From Russula earlei (lineage: Eukaryota; Basidiomycota; Agaricomycetes; Russulales; Russulaceae): 35,591 bases of DNA. The notes under the pieces were generated by a model, which saw only the letters and a program-made list of their open reading frames with translations, had not been told where the DNA came from and did not search any database. A program made the translations under genes and the position numbers. The stretch covers positions 1 to 35,591 of the forward strand of contig JAGFNK010000536.1 in the NCBI GenBank assembly GCA_025769875.1, in the 5' to 3' direction. Below are positions 1-9,890 of this stretch, piece after piece (the stretch's first letter is position 1; each line of letters opens with the position of its first letter).

Positions 1-75
1 GAGGGGATAAAGTCTTAAAATTTAGTTCATATTTTGTTATATAAAATTCTTGTTACAAAATGATGGAATAATGGT
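1..75. repeat. Left terminal-inverted-repeat-like segment of an old DNA transposon
   Basis: The first 75 bases match, in inverted orientation, the AT-rich segment at about 4872-4928. Shared blocks are GGGGA at the outer end and ATTCTTG-x-ACAAAATGA inside. They also match a second inverted segment at about 5124-5180 (shared ATTTTGTTA, TGTTACA, AATGATG and AATAA blocks). At the 4928 end the repeat begins CAGGGG and is followed by TA, as expected for a Tc1/mariner-pogo insertion. The left copy begins GAGGGG at base 1, so its flanking TA would lie just outside the window. The match is clear by eye but diverged, and the true element end cannot be fixed from this window. Confidence 0.5.
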
Positions 76-102
76 GTGACAAACTTCTTCTCTACTATCA
101 CC

Positions 103-151
103 TACTGTCACCAACCCACCAACCATGCAGCTTACATAAGGTACCTAGCAC
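103..151. repeat. Inverted repeat, left arm (partner 3966-4014)
   Basis: These 49 bases match the reverse complement of 3966-4014 at 48 positions. That is much better conserved than the surrounding decayed sequence. Both arms lie inside the pogo-like block and flank the transposase relic, so they may be subterminal repeats of that element or the arms of a more recent rearrangement. Confidence 0.7.
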
Positions 152-310
152 TCAGTCAGTCACACATAGTCACCAGACACATAATGAAAACCTTGAAGCA
201 CCATTTGAACCTTACATTGTTGATGAGACAGGTAAAAACACTGCAATTGGAGGTTTGGGGGGGGGGCAAGGAAAAAAGACAATGTAATACTGTGTGCATA
301 CAGGAATTAA

Positions 311-694
311 CTAAACACTCTTGATCCAATTCCACCTGCCTTGAAGGAAGAGCTCAGCAAATTGAGGCTGATCACAAAGGCCTGCATGTGCTTTGAGGTG
401 GGATTTGAGCTGGCAAACCAGCTCATTGACAGTGCCCAACATCTTGAGTCCAAGTGCACCAGAGAGTGCAATAAGGTCATCTTTGCATTTATATGAGGAA
501 AGTGGTTCTGTAAAACATGAGGGCATCATTGTAAATAGACATTGAGACTCACCGTTGAAAACCTTAGACCATATGTCCTCTGAGATTTGTCCATCATGAG
601 CTGCTTCATTGGTCATCTTTTGAGCCTGCCTTCTCAGCAGCCTCTCTTGTGAGCCAGGCCTTCTCTTCCTGTTCAGCGAGCCACTGCACCTCAA
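311..694 (-). pseudogene. SAP-like fragment, probably part of the pogo-type element
   Basis: The minus-strand open frame of about 127 residues has no ATG at its 5' end, so it is a fragment. Residues about 70-115 read like the divergent SAP-type helix-extension-helix seen in basidiomycete transposon proteins: K-DDL--L-GALGL----GTV-EL, a basic/hydrophobic helix, then an F-x-ELF ending. A basic Arg/Lys/Gln stretch lies upstream. It sits downstream of the pogo transposase relic on the same strand and inside the same CpG-poor block, so it probably belongs to that element. The function is inferred from pattern only. Confidence 0.4.
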
Positions 695-711
695 CTTCTG
701 TCATGACTCAC

Positions 712-1165
712 TGTTGAACAATCCAGTTCAAGAGCGAGGGATAAGCTCAAAGATGAGTTGGTAGACGTCCAAGACGGTGTGGGCAAGAAGTAGAGTCCAA
801 AGCAGTACCAAATACCAAAGAGGTATGGTTACTGGTAGAGTCGAGCAGGTGCACAGGGAAGAGGCCAGAATAGTCACAAGGGGACGGTCCTTAAAGGAGT
901 ATCCCAGGGATAGAGAGTGCCATAAACAAATGGACAGTCTGAAGACTGTCCACTACTTTATTGAGCACTTATATACTACAAGAGAACTGCTAAGTAGGGA
1001 ACAAGTCATAACCTTGTTATCAAGCACAATAAATGGATGAGTAAGAAGTTGGAGTATGCTTACTGAGCATGCTCAGTCATGCTCAGTAAGCTGCTGATTA
1101 AGAAGGCTTCTCTTGATGAGTAAGAGCCTTTACTGTCCACATGTTCACTGCTTTAGTACATGTGC
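712..1165 (-). repeat. LTR-like relic, related to the sequence at 18.3-18.9 kb
   Basis: Read on the minus strand, this stretch carries a TATATAAG box (about 971-978), then segments that align with the solo-LTR-like sequence at about 18560-18800: a CAGACTGT-C-ATTTGT block, a CCTGGG-TACTCC block and a GGTAT--T block, in the same order. An outer TGTTGAACA is present at 712. No matching target duplication was found, so the boundaries are approximate. It interrupts the pogo-like block between the transposase relic and the SAP-like fragment. The part from 1041 onward is rich in GCTCAGTAAG-type repeats. Confidence 0.4.
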
Positions 1166-1422
1166 AAAGCACCTGATTCATTTGCTGTTAGTTAGTTTAG
1201 GGCTGGTCATTTGAGGACTTGTAGTTTGGTTCAGGGAATAGAGTTGCTTATAAGACCCCTTATATAGTTCTATTGGGGTCCTTAGAGTCAACCCTAATAC
1301 TTGTATTAAGGTCCTTAGTATTGCTTTATAGTTCATTCTATAGTTATCAGAGTTGGTCTAATAATGTGTTGTAGGGTCTTTAGTATTGTGTTAGTGCCTA
1401 TTGTAGAGCACTTAGAGTCATC
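1166..1422. other. No gene seen; T-rich degenerate short repeats
   Basis: The stretch consists of loosely repeated phrases such as GTCCTTAGTATTG and CTTAGAGTCA. No open frame with recognisable content was seen on either strand. Confidence 0.5.
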
Positions 1423-3560
1423 CTAAAGGGTCCTTAGGGAGGCTATAATACTGTCCTTTATTGCTAAAAGGGTTGCCATTAAGTGGGGCTTGCTGTATGT
1501 TGAGTGTGCCAAGAATTGCTCACGCAACAATGTGCGCATGATATTGTGGACACCTCTGCTCACCCCTTTTGTCCCATGTGAACAGGGTGACACCATAGAG
1601 GCTGGGTTTCCTCTCATAAGGAAGGGTCCTTCAAGGGCCCTCTCCAGGAAATGGTTCATGACAACTTCAGGATGGGCAACAAAACACGTGCTTGTCTTTA
1701 CAGAATGGCACATCTTGTGCTTCTGATTTTCCAACTCTGTCTTGGCATCAGATGCTGCATGCTTCATGATGGTGCAGTGTGCATTACTGGAGCTGGTCTC
1801 TGCCCTGGCTTGAAGGATCTCCCTTCTCATCAGCTCCCCTGTCAATCAGAGTCAAGAGAGCTCTGAACTCATCTCCTGGAATGTAGTGGGGATTGGTGTG
1901 TGTGGTGAGAACCAAATGCAATTGAGAGAGATGTCACAGGGGAAGAGGAAGAACTCACCCATTGAGAGCAAGTGAAGGGGGGGATGAACCAGAGAGGGTC
2001 TCAGCTGGTGGACACATCACATGGACACTCTGACACATTTTGTGTAATGGCCAAAGTGGATTCATCATCTGTTGTAGGCAAGGAAGAGGATGGAGCTGAA
2101 TTAAGCAAGACATGCAGACATGAAGCAAGGGGAGCTGGTGAAGGTATGGGGGGGGGTTGCAGAAGACATGACAGAAGGAGAACATGAACATGGTGGTGGC
2201 AAGTCATTCACACAGTCTGGCAGTGGCGCAAGGTCCAAGTCATTGGACTCTGTGTCCCAGTCAAATGCAACTGGGTCTTTGTCTGTTATGTCAAGACCAT
2301 CTTGCGCCTGCTCATCATCTTGCATGCCCTCATTGGTGTCTGAGCCATCCCAGTCAGAGGACTCAGAGGGAAGGGGGGAGGATGAGGGAACATTGACAGG
2401 AAATGAGATTGGGATGTGCTAAGTGGTGGAGTAAGCTTTGGAAGGTGCAAAATTGGCCTCAACAAAGATGGATGGGTTGAAGGGGTGGATTCCAGTGGAG
2501 GAGAACACAGACACAAGGAGCTTGTGGGTCATTGTCTGAGTGCGCACCTTCATGTACTCAACAATGATGTTGTAATGCATGATGGGAATGTTTTCACAGA
2601 TGCGGTGGCCACAAATGAATGGACCAGTTCCACTGTGTGTGACAAAAAACTTTGATGTCAAGCAGTTGGAGCTTGTGTGTGCACTTGGAGGGGAAGGCAA
2701 TAACAATGATGTTGTGTTGGTATGCGAGTGCCTGGAATCCATCAGTCTTGTGAGAGTTGTGGCCATCAACAAAAAGGACAACAGGGTCATCTGTGACCTT
2801 GTGGTCCAGAGTGAAGGGAATGAAGGCATGGCGGAACCATAACAAACCAATTTCATTGTCCATCCACCTGTTTTGGGATGTGGCAATCCCCCCAATTGGG
2901 GCATCCAGATCAGATTTGTGGTGGACCAGGAGAGGCCCATTTGAAAGGACAAACACTGGGGGAACAGTCAACCCAGAGGGTGAAATACACTCAATGATGG
3001 TGACAAGTTTGAGGGAATCAGAATGCACACAATAAAATTTGCTTTTCTTGAGGGTGCATAGGTGAAAATATTTTTTGTACTGTTTGTGGCCTCCACCAAG
3101 TTGCAAACCCTTCTTGTCCATGTTCCAGATGTGCTCTGGTGGGAGGTTTGGGTGCTTGTCATAGACCTGCTTGACTAGCTCAAAATATCAAGTGAGGTTT
3201 GCAACATTGAAGTTCTGAACATGCTTGGGATCCAGATTACTTGGCTTTGATGACTGAAGCTCCAGGGTGCTGCTTCTGGAAATGGTGGTGCCAGTTCTTG
3301 CCTGGGATGATGCCAGACATGTCATACCCGAGAGATTTGACATTGTTCTGGTCCATTGGTTTGGCAATCAAGGCCTGATGGCCTACCCAGGAAACTAGTG
3401 TGCCCTCCTGTTCCTTTGGGAGCAGTTGCTGAGCCACATTTACATCCTTCTTGCAACAACACCCATTGATGCAATCACTGAGTGTCTGAAGAGGAACCTA
3501 AGGGAATTTATAAGTGTTAGAGAACCAAATGACTGCTCCTCATGTTGTGGGCAATCACAG
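1423..3560 (-). pseudogene. Pogo-type (DDE_1 / CENPB-HTH) transposase relic
   Basis: Reading on the minus strand, the pieces appear in family order. At 3437-3237 is a CENPB-like helix-turn-helix (Q-LLPKEQEGTLVSWV, then GKNWHHHFQKQHP). At 3121-2594 is the DDE_1 catalytic domain: NMDKKGLQLGGG, S-NRWMDNEIGLLWF, a LFVDGHNSHKT aspartate and KCTHKLQLLDIKVF. At 2590-2419, in another frame, is the conserved tail ending TGIHPFNPSIF. At 1845-1423 is a more distal C-terminal part (ELMRREILQARAETSSSNAH). In-frame stops lie near 3190 and 3500, and a frame change near 2620 separates the DDE block from its tail. Such proteins bind terminal repeats and carry out cut-and-paste transposition at TA. This copy cannot make an intact protein. 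The whole block is CpG-poor, consistent with long methylation. Confidence 0.85.
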
Positions 3561-4871
3561 CTGCTCATCTACTTTTGAAGCAGCCCTCCTGCCACTTGGT
3601 GATTGCTCCTTGAATTTGGTCCTCATATGCATCACCTGTCTGGCATGATCACTTTGTGCAGATGGGCAGCATCAATGAAACAGTTTATTACACTGCAATG
3701 CAGGAGAGTGTTACAGCAATGGGGCTAATGAGAGGATGAGGATGAGGATGGCTTAGAGACATGTGATTAGCCAAGGATGCTGATTTGAAGCACCGACTTG
3801 AACTCTACCATTCTGCATGACATCTCTCCAAAAACACAAGGAAGGGGGAAACATCAAATGGGTATATTCTGACAAAAAGAAAACATGGGTGGATTCACAT
3901 TATTCACTACTTTTACCCCCCATATCAAGATCATCATTTTCAGTGTGTCTACAAATTCTGACCGAGTGCTAGGTACCTTAAGTAAGCTGCATGGTTGGTG
4001 GGTTGGTGACAGTATGGGGAACTTGCTGATTCACTTCCATCTTGCCAGTCACGAATGTCACAAAAGTAACAGACATGTAACACATGCTAAATTAAAGTCT
4101 GCCCAGGATAAAACATTCCCACATTGTATTTCCATAGGCAATTTGATTAGGTGGGGACTAGGGAAAACAGTTGTAATGTGCATCTAATTGAGTGAAATCC
4201 AGTTCTTCTTGAGTCTGGAATGATGGTACAGTACTATTGTAAGGTGTAGTGCTGTAAGCAAAAACCAAGTGGTGTGCCAGAGAGGACAGTTGTGTAAATG
4301 GTTGCACTGTGTTTGAGGGTCCTACTGATGACCTTGGAAATTGTTGGATAAGGACTTTGCTATGTACAGAACACAGTGCTCACATCATGGGCCAGTGCCA
4401 CATGAGCAAAAGATCAATGTATACCATTGTTGTAGTCACTTAAAGCAGCCTGTAGCTGCTGCTCATACATGTGGTCTTGTGCTGGCCAACTGGACCATCT
4501 GTAACATGGCATTAAGGGGATAGAACAGCAGTGACCCAGACCCCTTGGAGTCAGCATATGGTGATCACCCAGTTGGAATCAAACTCTGCACTCTGCCATG
4601 ACAGAAGGCATGAGGCAGGTATGACCCCCAGCCAAAATATTACTTGAAAACCACTTGATGGACCTCCATTTTCTTTGCTAGAATGATATTAATCGCACTC
4701 AATAGTATAACTACAAAGTTTTAAATGTAGTTGTTCAACCAGATATAGGGGAAAATAAAATCAGCAAGATGGTAGTGAATTGGCAAGTTCCCCATAGGTT
4801 ATAGTATACCATTGGCATGGTTTGCCTGCAAGCTTACAAACCTCCCTTGGCAACAATTTTCATAATTATAT
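3561..4871. other. Non-coding transposon remnant with nested inverted repeats
   Basis: No supported gene is present. The stretch holds the right arm (3966-4014) of the 49-bp inverted repeat paired with 103-151. It also holds a second inverted pair, 4015-4048 with 4761-4794, each about 34 bases and roughly 80% alike (AAGATGG-AGTGAAT and GCAAGTTCCCCA blocks). The open frames here are short and carry no recognisable motif. Confidence 0.55.
3966..4014. repeat. Inverted repeat, right arm (partner 103-151)
   Basis: It is the reverse complement of 103-151 with a single mismatch in 49 bases. It is immediately followed by another inverted-repeat arm (4015-4048), so two foldback structures abut here. 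Confidence 0.7.
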
Positions 4872-5260
4872 TTCCTCATTTTGTCACAAGAATTATATAT
4901 AAACCAAATCTTAAGATTTTTTCCCCTGTAAAATTGTAACATAACAATGACTTTTGTTATTCAAAATGTTACACTTTTGTCGGTCACAAAAGGGTATTTT
5001 CCACCCAAGCATAAACCCAAATTTTGCAGTTTTAATTTTTTCACAATTTTGTTTTACACAAAATAATTTACAAATTTTTATAACATAATGTATGTTCTAA
5101 AAACTTGTCAATACTATTTACTTATTTCATCATTCTGTAACAGGAATCCATGCTAACAAAATCTAAAATGAAATTTCACAAATTGTTTGCTACAAATTTG
5201 TATCAAAATAATAAATTCTGTTATTCAAAATGTTACAGTTTTGTCTGTTAGGATCAGGTC
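4872..5260. repeat. AT-rich right end of the decayed DNA transposon, with repeated subterminal motifs
   Basis: 4872-4928 is the inverted counterpart of the first 65 bases of the window and ends CCCCTG-TA, fitting a pogo-type end plus TA. A second, better matching inverted copy of bases 30-75 lies at 5124-5180. A direct repeat of about 30 bases around TTATTCAAAATGTTACA occurs at 4953-4984 and 5217-5248. The segment is either a compound end with several subterminal binding sites or the abutting ends of two related elements. Confidence 0.5.
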
Positions 5261-5401
5261 CAATGTCACTGTACTTTTTGTTTTGATGGATGGGTTGAGC
5301 CACTTAGCAAGTTTGGATGGGTATATGCAGATACATGGTGGATCATCTCAAAGTTGAAGGGTTTGGTCCATCTCTCTGAACAACACATCAAGCCAACACT
5401 G

Positions 5402-5601
5402 CTTTGCAGCAAAATCAACATCCGAGTCGTTGGGTTTGCAAGCCCATAATGCGGCCCACAATGAACGATTGTTGATAAATCGATCGGGCCTGAGAGAAAC
5501 GACACACGACTGAGGCGCATAGTGGATAATACAACGACGGGTTGAAAGACAGTACAAGTGAGGCGTCCATCCATGCCGGCATCACACCTTACTTTCTCCT
5601 C
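5402..5601 (+). promoter_or_regulatory. Probable original promoter/5' region of the membrane-protein gene, now cut off by the MULE
   Basis: Base composition changes abruptly near 5400 from CpG-poor to CpG-rich. This segment ends in a pyrimidine-rich stretch (about 5588-5606) just before the MULE target duplication. Without the MULE, 5601 would lie about 21 bases from the ATG now at 8488, so this segment is the natural upstream region of that gene. CT-rich tracts next to start codons are common in fungal promoters. The assignment is inferred from the excision geometry. Confidence 0.45.
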
Positions 5602-5610
5602 ATCTCCGGG
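5602..5610. repeat. MULE target-site duplication, left copy
   Basis: ATCTCCGGG here is repeated exactly at 8468-8476, immediately outside the two inverted termini. Nine bases is the canonical duplication length for Mutator-like elements. Confidence 0.8.
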
Positions 5611-5926
5611 AGTCTTTGACATTTCGTGGCGTGTTGAATTACCATAAAAGGCAATTGTGTCGGCAAGAGAGTCGGGACTTCAATCACGCGTTAACGGATG
5701 TAATTTAGTTATATAAGTGGGTTAATAATAAGATAACTCCTTACCATTTTCCCCCTACCAAAAAAAAAAAGAAATACAATCTCGTTTCCGATTGATTGGC
5801 GCGCCATCCACATCATCCGCCCATTCCGGCCCGAGCGCCCCTTTTGCGACACAATGTTTCCAGATCACTGCCAATTCTGGAAAGAGGGGAGGACTCAATT
5901 ATGACCGGGAGCACGGCGGATACCCC

Positions 5927-8316
5927 ATGGAATGGCCGACAGCAGCCGATTTCGATGCATGGCGCCGGCAAGAAGAATTGGCTCACTCAATTGAATTGAT
6001 TCCATCGAGCACCAAGCATGGGCAGGGATGGACAAAGAAGGTTTTCATCTGCTCCCGCCAACTATCCGGGGGAGCTTCGAGTTATGTAAAGAAGCACCCC
6101 GATCGCACACGGAGATCCGAGATCAAGAAGACGGGTTGCCGTTGCCGAATAGTCATCAAGTCTTACGCGGACGCGCCTACCATTCTTGGACAATATGCAA
6201 GTGAGCATTCCCATGAAATCGGAATTGCTAATCTTGCTTACACACGAATGTCACGCGTAGTGCGTGATAAAATTAAATTCATGCTGTCAAAGAAGGTTGA
6301 TCCACAGGAAATAGTAAGTGCCTGTATTGAATTTATTTTATTTTTATTCGCTAACTTAATAATGGAAAGGTACGCGATATTCAGGATTCATCGCCCGATG
6401 GCAGCCGAGACCGATTCATCTCGCTCCGGGATGTAAGCCGCATGGCCCGGGAAATGGAAGATGAGATTATCAGGCTGCATCCAGAGGATGCTATCTCCAC
6501 CAGGCTCTGGTTGGACAGGTTTACAGATGAAAAAACAAATGTTTTTTACAAAGACAGGCTGCACAGTGCCCCATCTCAATCAAATCTGCAGGAGGATGCA
6601 TATGTATTATGCATCCAGACCCCTTTCCAAATGGAGGCATTCCGCCGCCTCGGGAACGGCTTCATTGGTATCGATGCAACTCATAATATTACTCAATATC
6701 CGGACTTTTTATTATTTACCATGATTGCGCACAATCACTGGGGACATGGTGCGTAATATTTACTAAATGTCAATTTAGCGCGCTTACCCTTTCCAGATAG
6801 GTGTGCCTGTTGCCTGGATGCTGGCATCCAATGGAACAAAGGACACAATATCCTTTTTTGTCCATTGGGTCAGGGATGCCAGTCCGGCTGTCCGGCCATC
6901 TATTATTATGACAGATCGTGATGCCGCGCAGATTGCCACCCTCAAGATTGCCTATCCGGGAAGTTGGATATGGCTTTGCAAGTGGCACGTGTTGCGCGCG
7001 ATGCGATCACACTTCCATGCTAACAATTTTCCTGATCTGTGGGATAAGATCAAGAGATGCGTACATACAGATGATCAGGCCGACTTTCTACAAATCTGGG
7101 AGGAGATCTCCACTGATCCTCAGGTTCCAGAAACTTTTGTGAACTATCTTGGGTCCCAATGGATGCCTGTGGTGCATATGTGGTCCATGGTTTACCGGAA
7201 AAATCGACATATCTTTGAGGAAGGGGACACCAACATGTTGATCGAAGCGTATGTGATCCTCCCGATCTAAAGATAAGATGACTCAATCTTTTTAGATATC
7301 ATCATGTCCTCAAATCACATTGGCTCGACGGCAAGCGCAATCGGCGGATCGATCGAATATTATTTGTTCTAGTGCGTCGCATGGTGCCGTATTACCAAAA
7401 CAGGCACGAACGGCAGAACGTCAGGCTCGATGGTCGGGACCTGGCAGCTGACAGGCGTCATATAATTTTCACCCGTGCCGAGAGCATCTCACAAGATTCG
7501 ATCTTGCAATTCGATGAGATCTGCTTTCACGTCGCTTCACAGTCCCGTTCCGGCGCGTTTTACTCAATCGATCTGATGAAGTCAACTTGTGATTGCACAG
7601 ATTATCCCCGGATTAGATTCTGCAAACACATTGCAGCAATCTACATCCACTTTCCCTACCTCTGTCCTGAGGGGAGCACACAAAAGGAAAGTGCAAATAA
7701 ATCACCTGACCCCCCATCCCCATCATCTTCTTCATCCACACCAAGGGAGAGCCTAGTATCTCTCTCACAGGAGATCATATCATTATCGCGCGATCTCACA
7801 TCTAGGCTTGAAAATGCTAATCAAACAGCGGAGATCGTTGAGGCCATGCAGGCCGCCAAATACAGTTTGGCAGCCGCAATCAATTTAATTCAAGGCTCCA
7901 AGGTCTTACCTGATAAGGAAGTGATCGCGCCCAATCAGAAAACGTGGACGGAGACAGCCGAGCGTATGGGTGTCAAACTCAAACGGGGCCCAAAACAACG
8001 GACCAGTCTCCCCGACGCGCGGGGATTGACGGCGCGAAGCATCGGCGTCGCTAAGGGAAAGCGCCGCCGTGTTCACGATGATCCGTACGCCGGGGGCGAA
8101 CGGTCGGGCAAGCGCGCCAAGCCCGATGCAACATCTGCCGCCGTGAATGCGCGCACGCGTGCCCTCGGGGAACCGTCGTCCCTCCCTCGGAACCCCCCTC
8201 CCTCCGATGCCGCCGCCTCCCTTGCACCAGGTCCCTTCGGACTCGCACCGCTGCCTCTAACGGCCTCAACTGTTGCTGTTCCTTACAATACAAAATCTTT
8301 TTTTGTATCAATTTAA
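5927..8316 (+). CDS. MULE transposase (FAR1-like DNA-binding, MULE DDE, SWIM zinc finger)
   Basis: Model: exons 5927-6313, 6370-6748, 6801-7248 and 7296-8316, with GT-AG introns of 56, 52 and 47 nt; about 744 aa. The N-terminus resembles the FAR1/WRKY-GCM1 type zinc-binding region (C-CR--I family spacing near KTGCRCRIV, then H-H near SEHSHEIG). The MULE catalytic domain follows: D231 in FIGIDATHN, D294 in IIMTDRDAAQ and E404 in NMLIEAYHHVL, plus C/H residues in the WLCKWHVLRA helix. A SWIM finger C-x-C-x8-C-x-H lies at 503-516. The tail is Ser/Pro-rich, then basic. It would act in the nucleus on the element's terminal repeats. The open frame extends upstream to 5732 without another ATG, so 5927 is the first in-frame ATG; a short upstream exon cannot be excluded. 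Confidence 0.85.
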
Positions 8317-8467
8317 TTTATTTGTCTAATAGCTAATAAATAAGTCATTAAATATGTAATTGAGAAAATGATTTGGTGACATTTAAATGCATAATTGATG
8401 TACCGATTCTCTTGCCAACAAAATCGCCTTTTATGGTAACTCAACCCACCGCGAAAAGAACGCAACT
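8317..8467. repeat. MULE 3' untranslated part and right terminal inverted repeat
   Basis: This AT-rich segment follows the transposase stop. From about 8400 it is the reverse complement of the left end of the element. The best conserved stretch, about 8401-8447, pairs with about 5634-5678. Confidence 0.75.
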
Positions 8468-8476
8468 ATCTCCGGG
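8468..8476. repeat. MULE target-site duplication, right copy
   Basis: ATCTCCGGG duplicates 5602-5610. Only eleven bases separate it from the ATG of the downstream gene. Confidence 0.8.
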
Positions 8477-8487
8477 ATCTCCCTACC

Positions 8488-9890
8488 ATGATTGCCATTC
8501 TTGCCATTCTCACAGCTACCCGCGCATCTCCTACCGCCATATCCTCGTCACATCGCGAGTCTCTTAATCAACTTCAAACCAGGGCCCCCTCATGTAACGA
8601 TCCCAATGGATGCAGATCCCTCGTGGACATTATATGGAGTTGTGCAGTTACCATCTTCTTATGTAGCATGGGTCTCCGTGCACCCAAACATCCCGAGTCC
8701 TGACGAGAGGTGGCCAAGAATCGCCGTGTCCGACGTGTCGGACTCATGCTGGCTGCACTTTTAGTGCCAGAAATGATGATTGGATGGGCACTGAGACAAC
8801 GGCTGGCTGCCGTAGAGCTAGCAGAGGAGCACAAAGGTAGGTCTTAAATACTTTGGTGCAATGATGAATGCTCACCATTGGACGCAGAAGAAGGGATGGA
8901 CAGTCACCCATGGATTCTTCGCGATCATGGGAGGATTCATGGAGTATCGAAGGCAATCGGCCGATCCGTGTGCTGTTTCCAGACCAACTAAAATCGTATT
9001 CTCTGACGGGCAATGGAGATTTCCCTCGGATCGCGAAAGAAGAGATCGAGGACAAGAGCAAGGGAGACTTTGTCTCGAAATCACTCGTCATCCTACAAAC
9101 CGGGTGGTTTGTGACACAGATCATCGCGCGGAGACTTCAAGGACATACCCATCACCTGAGCTGGAGCTCGTCACGGTTGCCTTCGCGACTCTCAATTTCG
9201 TGATGTTCCTCCTGTGGTGGGACAAGCCTCATGAACGTGCAACGTGGGGTGCGAGTTTACAGGAAACGAGAGACAGAAGAGGTGATAGAAGATGGACGTA
9301 TCGAAAGCACAAGCTCTGTTGATTTTTTCGTTGCACTTCGCGATACACTCTATGCCTCTTCCAGCCGCGATTGTTCGTGGACCAAATGTTGTCTACCGAC
9401 CTGGATGATTAGCCGTGGCTATTCCGTATCCTCATTTGGCCCATCCTCAAGCCGGTCGTAATCGTTGTTGGGCGAAGATGAAGGATACGAAGACTTGAAG
9501 AGGGTCAATACTTTCTATCCTCGCAAGGGGGTCAGTAGCACTACCAGGAAGACTTCAGCACAGCTCATCGTGACTGCTGCTGCATTGGCCTTCGGTGGGA
9601 TTCACTGCCTTGGATGGTCGTTCATTTTTCCGTCGAGCACAGAGAGAACCCTCTGGCGCTTCGCATCGGTCTCCATAGTTGCTGTCCCAATTCTGTATCT
9701 GCTGCTCATACTTGCATTGCATCAGTGGGATATCGAGGATTTTATTGGTGGTGTGCTTCTGATACTGTTATTCCCTTACATGTTTGGTCGACTGGTGTTG
9801 CTTATACTCCCTTTCCTGTGTCTTAGATCTCTCCCTCCTGCAGCCTACTATGTTGTACACTGGGCTTCGTTCATCCCGCATGTGTTATAA
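8488..9890 (+). pseudogene. Multi-pass membrane protein of a fungal lineage-specific family, riddled with single-base frameshifts
   Basis: The ATG at 8488 is followed by a signal-like N-terminus and then CNDPNGCRSLVDIIWSC, a motif I recognise from a large family of uncharacterised Agaricomycete membrane proteins. Later family blocks are present but scattered over three frames: WVSVHPNIPSPDE (about 8661), RRVGLMLAALLVPEMM (8731), GW-VTHGFFAIMGGFME (8895), the GNRPIRVLFPDQL to GWFVTQIIA block (8951-9128), ELELVTVAFATLNF (9159), a proline-rich joint (9345-9460), then an open C-terminal part (9465-9890) with GGIHCLGWSF, several hydrophobic segments and SLPPAAYYVVHW ending IPHVL. I count frame changes near 8659, 8729, 8945, 9150, 9228, 9345 and 9470, and a phase problem at the intron of about 8834-8888. 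The residues remain well conserved, so decay looks recent. The MULE insertion separates it from its upstream region. Confidence 0.75.

Larger units (their letters stand above)
5611..8467 (+). mobile_element. Complete Mutator-like DNA transposon (MULE), 2857 bp
   Basis: The element is bounded by a 9-bp target duplication (5602-5610 and 8468-8476) and imperfect terminal inverted repeats of about 65-70 bp. The left repeat is about 5611-5678; the right, in reverse complement, about 8400-8467. Both begin AGT and share TTTCG, GTTGA-TTACCATAAAAGG and GGCAAGAGA-TCGG blocks. Its single gene (5927-8316) encodes a transposase with an unbroken reading frame after removal of three introns. The repeats, duplication and gene together indicate a recently inserted and possibly autonomous copy. 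The frame and inverted ends are seen directly; activity is not shown. Confidence 0.85.

Noticed and set aside
5266..5622. Minus-strand ORF of 118 codons
   Set aside because: It crosses the composition boundary and the MULE target duplication and shows no family motif. It is probably chance.
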